Assembly (NCBI GenBank): GCA_003151665.1
Contig: PLYD01000030.1
Location: forward strand, 1 to 5,259
Source: Candidatus Dormiibacterota bacterium
GTDB taxonomy: Bacteria > Chloroflexota > Dormibacteria > Dormibacterales > Dormibacteraceae
Direction: 5' to 3'
Length of the DNA stretch: 5,259 nt
Part shown: one piece after another, positions 1 to 5,259 of the stretch
Numbering within the stretch: the first letter of the stretch is position 1
How the letters are laid out: each line of letters opens with the position of its first letter
Program-made: the position numbers and the translations under genes
The notes under the pieces: model-generated
Told to the model about the DNA's origin: nothing
Seen by the model: only the letters and a program-made list of their open reading frames with translations
The model's database searches: none

Positions 1-652
1 GCACGTCCTGAGTGTTGGGCGTACCCAGCCGATGGCGCCAGACCTGGAAGGGACGCATCGCCGCGTCAGCCTTGGTGTAGAGGAACGTCTTGTTGTCGCT
101 CGCCCAGGCGGCGCCGTAGTACACCTCGTGCAGCACGTCCTCCAGCTCGGCACCCGTCGACAGATCGCGGAAGCGAACCTCGAAAAGCTCGGCGCCCGTG
201 TAGTCGGCCGCGTACGCGAGCACGTTCTGATCCGGGCTGGCCTCGACGAACCCGAGGTCGAAGTAGTGGTGGCCACTGGCAAGCTCATTGCCGTCGAGGA
301 ACACCTGCTCGGGGGCGTCCATGCTGCCGGGCCGGCGGCAGTAGATCTCGTAATCCAGGCCCTCGACCGTCCGGGTGTAGTTCCAGTAGCCCTTGAAGAA
401 CGACGGGGCAGACGTGTCGGTCTCCTGGATCCGGCCGACGATCTCGCGGTACAGCTGCTCTCGCAGTTCCTCGGTCGGCGCCATGATCGCGTCGGTGTAT
501 GCGTTCTCGGCCTTCAGGTGGGCGATCACCTCCGGGTTGCCCTTCTCCCTCATCCAGTAGTAGGGGTCGACCCGCCGGTCGCCGTGCTTCTCCAGCTCCT
601 TCGGCCTCCGGGGGGCCTTGGGGGGTTTGGGCGCCGTGGTTATCTTGGCCAT
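1..652 (-). CDS. ptrB: Oligopeptidase B (S9A prolyl oligopeptidase family), N-terminal part
   Basis: Partial gene: 217 codons from an ATG at 652-650 down to the left edge, about a third of the usual ~690-residue protein. Oligopeptidase B is a cytosolic serine peptidase that cuts short peptides after Arg or Lys; its N-terminal part forms a beta-propeller gating the active site. Visible family hallmarks are HGDRRVDPYYWMR (residues 23-35), the helical NAYTDAIM stretch (50-57), the ETDTSAP/GYWNYTR strand region (77-94), DYEIYCRRPG (100-109), the ASPDQNVLAYAAD blade (138-150) and FQVWRHRLGT (202-211), closely matching E. coli PtrB by memory. The catalytic Ser/Asp/His lie in the missing C-terminal part, so activity cannot be judged. 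The N-terminus carries a Pro/Lys/Arg-rich extension (residues 7-18). An in-frame stop lies upstream and no other start fits, but no convincing ribosome binding site precedes the ATG (AAAGG lies only 1 nt away). It is divergent from the lipoprotein gene. Confidence 0.93.
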   Translation of the reverse strand, partial: MAKITTAPKPPKAPRRPKELEKHGDRRVDPYYWMREKGNPEVIAHLKAENAYTDAIMAPTEELREQLYREIVGRIQETDTSAPSFFKGYWNYTRTVEGLDYEIYCRRPGSMDAPEQVFLDGNELASGHHYFDLGFVEASPDQNVLAYAADYTGAELFEVRFRDLSTGAELEDVLHEVYYGAAWASDNKTFLYTKADAAMRPFQVWRHRLGTPNTQDV

Positions 653-668
653 GCCTTTATGCTGGCAG

Positions 669-704
669 GATCCGGCCGGATCTCGTTACCTGGGCCGGCC
701 GGCC
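669..704. promoter_or_regulatory. Twin GC-rich palindromes in a divergent intergenic gap
   Basis: The 67-bp gap between two divergent starts holds a perfect 14-bp palindrome, GATCCGGCCGGATC (669-682), and a perfect 12-bp palindrome, GGCCGGCCGGCC (693-704). Both contain the octamer CCGGCCGG, at 672-679 and 695-702, spaced 23 bp apart, close to two helical turns. Placement between divergent genes suits a paired operator controlling one or both, but GC-rich DNA yields such palindromes by chance. No sound -35/-10 pair was found in the gap. The regulatory role is inference. Confidence 0.35.
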
Positions 705-719
705 ATCGTGAATGCACGT

Positions 720-1145
720 ATGAAACAAACACTCGTCGCTCTGGGCGTATTCGGAGTCATGGCGGCCGTCTCCTGTGGTGGTACCCCGGCCACTGCCGTC
801 ACCACGATCGTTTTGCACCAGAGCGATGCCGGTAAGACCTTCAACGTGCACGGCGGCGCCACCGTCCGTGTCGTGCTGGACGACACCTACCCCGTGCCGG
901 GCTCGTCGTTGGTCTGGACGATGACGTCTGCCCCTGCCGGCGTGCTCAAGTTCGGGTCCGAGAACAGGTCGCCTCAGGTCCGGGCCTCCGGACCGGGCCG
1001 GACCGACACCTACACGGCCGATTTTCTTGCTCTAGGCGCCGGCCAGGCAGTGCTCGACGCGAAGGGAGCGACGACCTGCGAGGCGATGGCCAAGTCAGGG
1101 TGCCCCGACCAGCACTTCACGATCACGGTGGTGGTTGGGCGCTAG
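720..1145 (+). CDS. Small predicted lipoprotein with Ig-like, possibly chagasin-like (I42) domain
   Basis: A 141-residue predicted exported protein. The N-terminus is a short signal peptide: Lys2, hydrophobic LVALGVFGVMAA (5-16), then AVSC (16-19), an acceptable though not ideal lipobox, making Cys19 the likely lipidated residue facing outside the membrane. The rest (about 27-141) is rich in beta-prone residues: KTFNVHGGATVRVVL (39-53), LVWTMTSAPAGVLKF (64-78), YTADFLALGAGQAVL (98-112) and a terminal FTITVVV (133-139). The order of these strands recalls the chagasin-like I42 fold of cysteine-protease inhibitors, but the NPTTG and GxGG signature loops are not present, so that is only a suggestion. 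Cys120 and Cys128 could form a disulfide. The ATG at 720 is chosen because the signal peptide starts there; a longer frame reaches back to 618 inside ptrB, and GTG 708 is an alternative. No clear ribosome binding site is seen. It converges with the sedolisin gene. Confidence 0.75.
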   Translation: MKQTLVALGVFGVMAAVSCGGTPATAVTTIVLHQSDAGKTFNVHGGATVRVVLDDTYPVPGSSLVWTMTSAPAGVLKFGSENRSPQVRASGPGRTDTYTADFLALGAGQAVLDAKGATTCEAMAKSGCPDQHFTITVVVGR

Positions 1146-1165
1146 AAGACCAAAACGCTCGAGAT

Positions 1166-1202
1166 AAAAAAGTATGAGAGGCCGCCGAGCTGGCGGCCTC
1201 TC
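1166..1202 (-). terminator. Strong intrinsic terminator between convergent genes
   Basis: A perfect 11-bp GC-rich stem (arms 1176-1186, GAGAGGCCGCC, and 1192-1202, GGCGGCCTCTC) closes a 5-nt loop. On the minus strand it is followed after four bases by six T residues (the A-run at 1166-1171 on the plus strand), so it best serves the sedolisin gene, which ends at 1218. Read on the plus strand it is followed only by GCTTTAAG, a weak U-tract, but the hairpin could also help end the lipoprotein transcript. Confidence 0.85.
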
Positions 1203-1217
1203 GCTTTAAGTTCCTAG

Positions 1218-3221
1218 TTAATTTCCCCTGTCGCCTCGGCTCACCGCCGCGATGTAGCTGGCGGTCACGGAGCCCACTCCTGTGACGTCGTCCCAGCCTC
1301 TTCCCGTCGTGAGGGGCGAGTCCTGGTTGAACGTGCGCACTGTGTAGCGGATCCCGCCGCTGGCGTCGAGGCCGTTGATGAAGTCCGAGCGGACGTTGCC
1401 CTGGTCTCCCTGCGGCGTGACGTCGTAGTAGACGTTGTCCTCGCCCCGGGCGAGGGAGTAGATAAGCGGGTTGGCGAACCCGATCCGGTAGCGGCCCGCT
1501 TGCGCGTCAGCCTGGACGCCTGCCATGAGCGGCGAGGCCAGGCTCGTGCCGCCGGCGCGGTACTCGCCGTAGTGCACTCCGGCCGCCCCGAAGTCCTGCG
1601 TGATACCGATCAGCATTCCTGTCGTAGGGTCGGCGACGAGCGCGATGTCCGGGACGGCGCGACCGCCTGTCGGGTCGTTCTTGACTACGTGCTTCTGGTA
1701 GTTGGGTTCCGGGAAGATCTGGCTGAAGCCGCCGCCTGATCCGTACAGGAAGGCAGCGTTCTGGATCCAAATTGCGCCCCTCGGGTTTCCACCCGCGACG
1801 CAAGTCGTGCCGTCGGTCGAGAGGCAGTACCGGGAAGTGCCCCACCCGGTCTCGAACGCGCGGTTGCCGTTGCGGTCGATGGCTAGCGCGGTGCCGCCGA
1901 CCGAGGTCACCCACGGGTCTCCGGTGGGAAAGTCCGGGTGCGCGTAGAAGTACGGGAACCCAGACTCATTGCCGTTGTCGCCGGATGAAAAGTAGAAGCC
2001 GATTCCCTGCACCGCGCCGCGCTTGAAGACCCCTTCGTACGCGTCGATCAGGCCCTGGTCGATGTTGAAGCAGAATGCGGTCGGGCACCCGAATCCGGTG
2101 TAGATCGTCGGCTCGCCCCACGAGTTGGTGACAATCGATGCCTTGTTGTCGTGAACCACCTGCGCGAGCTGCGCAAGCAGGTCATCGTCGAAACAGCTCG
2201 CGGCGCCGTAGTACAGGACATTGGCCTTCGGCGCCATCCCGTGGACCGCCTCCACGTCAAGCGACTGTTCGCCGTACCAGCTGTTGCCGCCGCAGGCACC
2301 GCCGAGAGCGGTGTTCTCCGCAACGCTCATGTCAGTGAACTGGCCGGACTTGAAGGCGCTATCGCCGCGATTGGTGGCGTAGGTGTTCGCGTCGCTCAGT
2401 AAGCGCGAGGAGTCGAACGCGTCGGTGATGGCGACAGTCTGGCCGCGGCCCAGGCCACTGCTACTACTGTTGTTGCGGCCCGTCTGGCTAACCCCATACA
2501 CGCTACGGAGCTGGGAAGGGACGTAGCCGCAAGGGTCGTAAGGCAGGGTCTTGCCGTTGAACTTCGGCAAGCTCGTGGCCTTCTTTTGACCGTAATAGCT
2601 GGAGCAGGGGGTTGCGTTCACGAATCCAGGCGGCGGCCCGAAGTCGGCCGGAGTCGTCAGGTGACCCAGGGTGCTTAGCCCGGTGACCGCGAGAACGGTC
2701 CCGGCAACCGCATCAGGAACCGACACGTCCCGCGACGGAGCCTGCTCCTGCTTGCCGTTGACCAGGTAGTGCGCGAGCTGGGTGTTGAACGCCGAGTTGA
2801 TGGCAGCGGCCGAACCGGAAACTGCCAGGTATGTGTTGCCGGCGCTAACCGCGTCGATGTGTAGGCCCGAGCCAGTCAGCCACTGCGTGACCGACGACAC
2901 CTCACCTGCTGATGGCGCGAATGCCTGGTCGTATTGGTTTGAGGTGAGGTACTTCCCATACTGCGAGCTCGCCGGGTCGCTAACGGCGGTGGCCAGAGCG
3001 TCAAGCTGTGCAGCGTTCCGCGGCGAGAGCCATACCTTGGCAGTTACTCGTTGCCCTGCTGCCAACGTCCCGCTCTGCTTGGCCGTGCTCGTCCAGTCCG
3101 GTTTGACTCCCGGCAGCACGTGCCGGGTTCCCGGAAGCAGCGAGGCTCCGGCGGGGATGACTGAGAACGCCGACGCTGCAAATAAGAAGACGCCTATCAA
3201 CGCCAGCTTGTGACGAATCAC
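1218..3221 (-). CDS. Secreted sedolisin / kumamolisin-like serine-carboxyl protease (peptidase family S53)
   Basis: Complete 667-residue prepro-protease; family members digest proteins outside the cell, usually in acidic conditions. Order: signal peptide (1-26; Arg3, Lys5, hydrophobic core 6-22, AGA cleavage site); pro-kumamolisin activation domain (about 33-185), including LSPRNAAQLDALATAVSDP (65-83) and YGKYLT (88-93); linker with C206 and C231; catalytic domain from about 234 to 664. The S53 active-site residues are all visible: Glu318 and Asp322 in GEQSLD, oxyanion Asp415 in SSGDNG, nucleophile Ser560 in GGTSLASP. The calcium site fits D600-V601 and G640-x-G642-x-D644, but about 38 residues separate the two halves, longer than in sedolisin itself. 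All eight cysteines lie after the prodomain. The start is GTG (3221-3219), with GGAGGGG at 3235-3229 placed 7 nt upstream. It stands alone, ending at a strong terminator. Whether it is free or retained at the surface is unknown; no C-terminal anchor is seen. Confidence 0.96.
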   Translation of the reverse strand: MIRHKLALIGVFLFAASAFSVIPAGASLLPGTRHVLPGVKPDWTSTAKQSGTLAAGQRVTAKVWLSPRNAAQLDALATAVSDPASSQYGKYLTSNQYDQAFAPSAGEVSSVTQWLTGSGLHIDAVSAGNTYLAVSGSAAAINSAFNTQLAHYLVNGKQEQAPSRDVSVPDAVAGTVLAVTGLSTLGHLTTPADFGPPPGFVNATPCSSYYGQKKATSLPKFNGKTLPYDPCGYVPSQLRSVYGVSQTGRNNSSSSGLGRGQTVAITDAFDSSRLLSDANTYATNRGDSAFKSGQFTDMSVAENTALGGACGGNSWYGEQSLDVEAVHGMAPKANVLYYGAASCFDDDLLAQLAQVVHDNKASIVTNSWGEPTIYTGFGCPTAFCFNIDQGLIDAYEGVFKRGAVQGIGFYFSSGDNGNESGFPYFYAHPDFPTGDPWVTSVGGTALAIDRNGNRAFETGWGTSRYCLSTDGTTCVAGGNPRGAIWIQNAAFLYGSGGGFSQIFPEPNYQKHVVKNDPTGGRAVPDIALVADPTTGMLIGITQDFGAAGVHYGEYRAGGTSLASPLMAGVQADAQAGRYRIGFANPLIYSLARGEDNVYYDVTPQGDQGNVRSDFINGLDASGGIRYTVRTFNQDSPLTTGRGWDDVTGVGSVTASYIAAVSRGDRGN

Positions 3222-3228
3222 ACCACTA

Positions 3229-3235
3229 CCCCTCC
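3229..3235 (-). promoter_or_regulatory. Shine-Dalgarno site of the sedolisin gene
   Basis: On the minus strand GGAGGGG lies 7 nt before the GTG at 3221-3219. Its good match and spacing decide the GTG start, which also places the signal peptide correctly at the N-terminus. Confidence 0.8.
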
Positions 3236-3270
3236 AGGTTGAACCCCGACCCTATGCAGACCTTGGTCGG

Positions 3271-3299
3271 ATTCTAAAGCCTGCTGGTGCAACCACCAA
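3271..3299 (-). promoter_or_regulatory. Candidate sigma70-type promoter of the sedolisin gene, with overlapping dyad
   Basis: On the minus strand TTGGTG (3299-3294) and TAGAAT (3276-3271) are separated by exactly 17 bp, a good match to a housekeeping promoter and to the TAGAAT/TAGGAT -10 boxes common in actinobacteria. Transcription would begin about 40-45 nt before the GTG. An inverted repeat TGGTG-CAAC-CACCA (3285-3298), extended by GC/GC at 3283-3284 and 3300-3301 with one bulged base, covers the -35 box and could be an operator. Promoter call by inspection only. Confidence 0.5.
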
Positions 3300-3415
3300 G
3301 CAAATTGATGTCAACGGCCGAAAATTCCTTGCCGGCACGCCGGGCGCAGCTGTTGGTGGGACCTGCGCCGTAACCCCGGTGAATAAGTCGAGGCTTCGCC
3401 CGGTAGGTAGTCAAC

Positions 3416-3868
3416 ATGACTGTAGAGATCACCCCGAACGGCACTCGCGGCTTTCACGTGCCGGGCGCGTTCAGGCCGTTGGCGCGGCTCCACGCTCGTA
3501 TTTACAAGCTGGTTGGCGGCCGTGGCCATCGAAACATGGTCGTCCTGACCACCCTCGGCTCCAGCACCGGCGTCGAGCGCTCATCAACCGTCGCCAGCTT
3601 TCCTGAGGGCGAAGGCAAGTGGTTGGTCGTCGCTTCCATGGGAGGTGCGGCGCGCCACCCGAGCTGGTATGTGAACCTGGCCAAGAACCCCGACCACGTC
3701 CGCCTGCAGGTCCGCGGCCGGCGCTATCGGGTCCGGCCAGTATCGCTCCACGGCGCCGAGCGGGCGACGGCGTGGAAGCGGATCACGAGCGAGGCGCCGA
3801 ACTTCGCCGAGTACCAGACCAAGACCGACCGCGAGATCCCGGTCGTCCGCCTGACCCGCGAGCCTTAA
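3416..3868 (+). CDS. F420H2-dependent quinone reductase / deazaflavin nitroreductase family protein (Ddn-like)
   Basis: Complete 150-residue protein of the Ddn / PF04075 split-barrel family, whose members use reduced cofactor F420 to reduce quinones, nitro compounds or other acceptors; substrate here is unknown. An N-terminal helix (about 18-33) is followed by strand MVVLTTLG (41-48), loop STGVERSST (50-58), then the family signature ASMGGAARHPSWYVNLAKNP (73-92) and the C-terminal block FAEYQTKTDREIPVVRL (130-146). Tyr133 and Thr137-Asp138-Arg139 in this last block are typical of the family. Length is normal (about 140-160). The F420-phosphate loop departs from the common GRKSGKPR form, keeping Arg55 but not the lysine positions. 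Start ATG 3416 has a weak AGGTAG (3405-3410) ahead of it. It is divergent from the sedolisin gene across 194 bp; no clear promoter of its own is visible. Its stop overlaps a stop on the opposite strand. Confidence 0.92.
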   Translation: MTVEITPNGTRGFHVPGAFRPLARLHARIYKLVGGRGHRNMVVLTTLGSSTGVERSSTVASFPEGEGKWLVVASMGGAARHPSWYVNLAKNPDHVRLQVRGRRYRVRPVSLHGAERATAWKRITSEAPNFAEYQTKTDREIPVVRLTREP

Positions 3869-3996
3869 GTCAGTCGGGACAAACGCACGCCCTGAGCCGC
3901 CAACGCAAGGAGGCTGAGGGCGACGACGCCGAGGCCGTAAACCACAGTCGTGGGGTGCAAGCCAAATGGGGTGCTGGCACCGTAAGCCGCTGAACC
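3865..3996 (-). pseudogene. Possible C-terminal remnant (or micro-gene) of a membrane protein
   Basis: On the minus strand a frame ending in TAA at 3867-3865 reads about 43 residues that look like a real protein end: GSAAYGASTPFGLHP, then a near-ideal membrane helix VVYGLGVVALSLLALAA, then the basic tail QGVRLSRLT. Third codon positions are mostly G or C. The frame remains open upstream but from about 4000 the residues turn Arg/Ser-rich and soon enter the glycosyltransferase gene, so the coding sense appears to be lost there. No start codon with a ribosome binding site was seen; TTG (residue 13 of this stretch) and GTG (residue 18) are the only weak options. The most likely readings are the 3' stub of a membrane-protein gene that once converged on the F420 gene, or a single-helix small protein. 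The parent family is not recognised. Confidence 0.35.
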
Positions 3997-4052
3997 CCGC
4001 GGCGGGGTCAGGTTGCCTCCGGCTGGTACCCTGCCGGACGAGGTCGCTCGGC
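3869..4052. other. Intergenic gap between reductase and glycosyltransferase genes
   Basis: This 184-bp stretch has no confident plus-strand gene. It includes the minus-strand membrane-helix frame described separately and a GC-rich imperfect hairpin (TGAACCCC 3991-3998 with GGGGTCA 4004-4010) without a following T-run. No convincing promoter was identified for the downstream gene. Confidence 0.6.
4040..4043 (+). promoter_or_regulatory. Shine-Dalgarno site supporting a TTG start
   Basis: GAGG lies 9 nt before TTG 4053-4055. It favours this start over ATG 3966 and GTG 4095, neither of which has a comparable site at good spacing. Confidence 0.45.
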
Positions 4053-5259
4053 TTGAACTCTTTGCCCGGCAAGCAACATTCCCGCCGCGCCGCCGTGCTG
4101 CTCTATGGGGGAGCCGCGGTGAGCGTCATTGCCCTGCACCTTGCAACCAACAGCACCCTCGGCTTCCATACCGACGAGCTCTATTACCTCGCCTGCGGAC
4201 GCCATCCGGCGCTTGGATATGTCGACTTCCCACCTCTGGTCCCACTCCTTGCACGAGTAGAGACCGACCTCCTCGGGGTCAGTCCGTGGACGCTCCGACT
4301 GCTGCCATCGCTCTTGGGCGGATTCCTTGTTGCACTCTCCGGCCTCTATATCCGGCGGCTTGGCGGCTCGCTGCGGCTACAAGGAATTGCGCTGCTCGCT
4401 GCCATTGCGGCGCCATATCTGCTCGGCACGAACTGGGTCTTCCAGACCGTGACCTTCGATCAGGTGACCTGGATGGTCTCCCTCTACTGGTTTCTCTGCC
4501 TTGTCATCGACCGGCGACCTCGCTACTGGATCTATCTGGGCATCACGCTCGGGATCGGGCTCGAGGTGAAGTACACGATCGCCGGTCTCATCGCGGGGAT
4601 CGTCATCGCCGTCCTGCTCATCCCCTCGTTGCGGACCGAGCTGCGGACGCGATACCCGTGGATCGCCACCGGGATGGCACTGCTCATCTGGGCGCCGAAC
4701 CTCTACTGGCAGATCGCCAATGGCTTCCCCTCGCTCATCTACGTCACCAGCCACACGGGGAGCACCGGTGGCCCGATCACCTACCTCATCCAGTTCGGCG
4801 TCTACTTCTTCTTTCTTATCCCATTGTGGCTGGCAGGCATGATTTCCCTGTTCCGCAGTCGATCGCTTCGCGCAATCGGCATCGCCTGCGCCGTTCCGTT
4901 GCTGGTCTTCCTCTTCGTTGGCAAGTCCTACTACGCGGCGGGGACAATTCCAATCGCTCTGGCTCAAGGCCTCATGGCGATCTCCCAGATCAAGCGCCCG
5001 AGGCTTCGCTCAGGGCTTCAGATCGCCGTGGTCGCTGCGAGCGTGCTCGAATTCGTCACGTTCTTTTTCCTTGTCGTCCCGGTCACTCCTCCAGATCGGA
5101 TTCACGCTCTGCGTCTCGATACCGTGAACGAGGTGTTTGCTGACAGCGTGGGCTGGGACGACATCGCGAAGCAGGTGACAACGATCTACGACAACCTCCC
5201 AGCCTCAGAGCGCGGAAGCACGATCATCATCTCGGCCTACTACGGCGTGCCGGGGGCAC
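4053..5259 (+). CDS. Glycosyltransferase family 39 (ArnT/PMT-like) membrane protein, C-terminus cut by window edge
   Basis: 402 codons are present of a protein that in this family usually has about 450-550. GT-C enzymes of this type move a sugar from a polyprenyl-phosphate carrier to an acceptor on the outer face of the membrane; donor and acceptor are unknown. A basic N-tail (GKQHSRR, 6-12) precedes helix 1 (13-32). The first outside loop holds FHTDELYYL (38-46), whose Asp41-Glu42 is the expected catalytic acidic pair, and GYVDFPPLVPLLAR (55-68), a strong family mark. Further hydrophobic segments occur around 82-100, 110-128, 139-153, 158-167, 175-191, 203-216, 241-266, 273-289, 294-312 and 322-343. 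VKYTIAG (172-178), PNLYWQIANGFPSL (215-228) and GKSYYAAG (290-297) are also typical. From about 350 a soluble outside domain begins (VGWDDIAKQV, 366-375). TTG 4053 gives the best N-terminus; ATG 3966 would add 29 Cys/Arg-rich residues. An in-frame stop at 3915-3917 bounds the frame. Confidence 0.92.
   Translation, partial: MNSLPGKQHSRRAAVLLYGGAAVSVIALHLATNSTLGFHTDELYYLACGRHPALGYVDFPPLVPLLARVETDLLGVSPWTLRLLPSLLGGFLVALSGLYIRRLGGSLRLQGIALLAAIAAPYLLGTNWVFQTVTFDQVTWMVSLYWFLCLVIDRRPRYWIYLGITLGIGLEVKYTIAGLIAGIVIAVLLIPSLRTELRTRYPWIATGMALLIWAPNLYWQIANGFPSLIYVTSHTGSTGGPITYLIQFGVYFFFLIPLWLAGMISLFRSRSLRAIGIACAVPLLVFLFVGKSYYAAGTIPIALAQGLMAISQIKRPRLRSGLQIAVVAASVLEFVTFFFLVVPVTPPDRIHALRLDTVNEVFADSVGWDDIAKQVTTIYDNLPASERGSTIIISAYYGVPGA

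Noticed and set aside
32..835. Long open plus-strand frame of 267 codons
   Set aside because: It lies antisense to the clearly recognisable oligopeptidase B frame and runs into the lipoprotein gene in another frame; its residues are Val/Arg/Gly-rich with no family features, as expected for an antisense shadow in GC-rich DNA.
3309..3314. Perfect TTGACA (minus strand) as a -35 box for the sedolisin gene
   Set aside because: No acceptable -10 hexamer lies 16-18 bp downstream; the TTGGTG/TAGAAT pair with 17-bp spacing is better.
3991..4010. GC-rich hairpin after the F420 gene as a possible terminator
   Set aside because: The stem is imperfect (one bulged base), the loop is GC-rich and no T-run follows on either strand, so it is not a convincing intrinsic terminator.
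3584..4072. Minus-strand frame of 162 codons over the F420 reductase gene
   Set aside because: Arg/Pro-rich product antisense to a well-supported gene; it is also in a different frame from the membrane-helix tail at 3868-3996.
4377..4967. Minus-strand frame of 196 codons within the glycosyltransferase gene
   Set aside because: Highly charged Asp/Glu/Arg-rich product that mirrors the hydrophobic codons of the sense strand; a typical antisense artefact.
4013..5143. Open plus-strand frame of 376 codons
   Set aside because: It reads the glycosyltransferase gene in the wrong frame; product is Arg/Pro/His-rich without hydrophobic helices, whereas the frame from 4053 matches GT39 along its whole length.
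1..5259. Search for a defence system, toxin-antitoxin pair, CRISPR array, transposon or tRNA
   Set aside because: No repeat array, transposase, integrase, nuclease or tRNA-like cloverleaf was seen on either strand; all long coding regions are accounted for by known enzyme families.

Overview
The window is GC-rich (roughly 60-65% by eye) and its coding frames have strongly G/C-biased third positions. It carries an F420-dependent (deazaflavin) reductase-family gene, an oligopeptidase B of actinobacterial style, a secreted sedolisin (S53) and a GT39-type membrane glycosyltransferase. Together these point to a soil-type Actinomycetota chromosome, possibly a deep-branching or uncultured lineage. 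The organism assignment is inference. I see no rRNA, tRNA, CRISPR array, insertion sequence or phage gene.

Layout: (1) 1-652, minus strand: N-terminal third of oligopeptidase B, running off the left edge. (2) 653-719: a 67-bp divergent gap with two GC-rich palindromes sharing the core CCGGCCGG. (3) 720-1145, plus: a small predicted lipoprotein with an Ig-like, possibly chagasin-like, domain. (4) 1146-1217: a convergent gap with a strong hairpin terminator. (5) 1218-3221, minus: a complete 667-residue secreted sedolisin protease with all catalytic and calcium-site residues, a GTG start, a clear ribosome binding site and a plausible promoter at 3271-3299. (6) 3222-3415: a divergent promoter region. 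(7) 3416-3868, plus: a complete 150-residue F420H2-dependent reductase-family protein. (8) 3869-4052: a short gap that on the minus strand encodes what looks like the last membrane helix of a lost or very small membrane protein. (9) 4053-5259, plus: a GT39 (ArnT/PMT-like) membrane glycosyltransferase cut by the right edge.

The genes mostly stand alone: strand switches at nearly every junction, so no long operon is visible. Two peptidases (cytosolic oligopeptidase B and exported sedolisin) flank a small exported protein that faintly resembles a cysteine-protease inhibitor. A functional link is only a hypothesis. The last two plus-strand genes could be co-transcribed across 184 bp but are unrelated in function. 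No clearly new multi-gene system is evident. The best leads are the orphan membrane-helix coding tail at 3865-3996, the paired palindromes at 669-704 and the eight-cysteine sedolisin.
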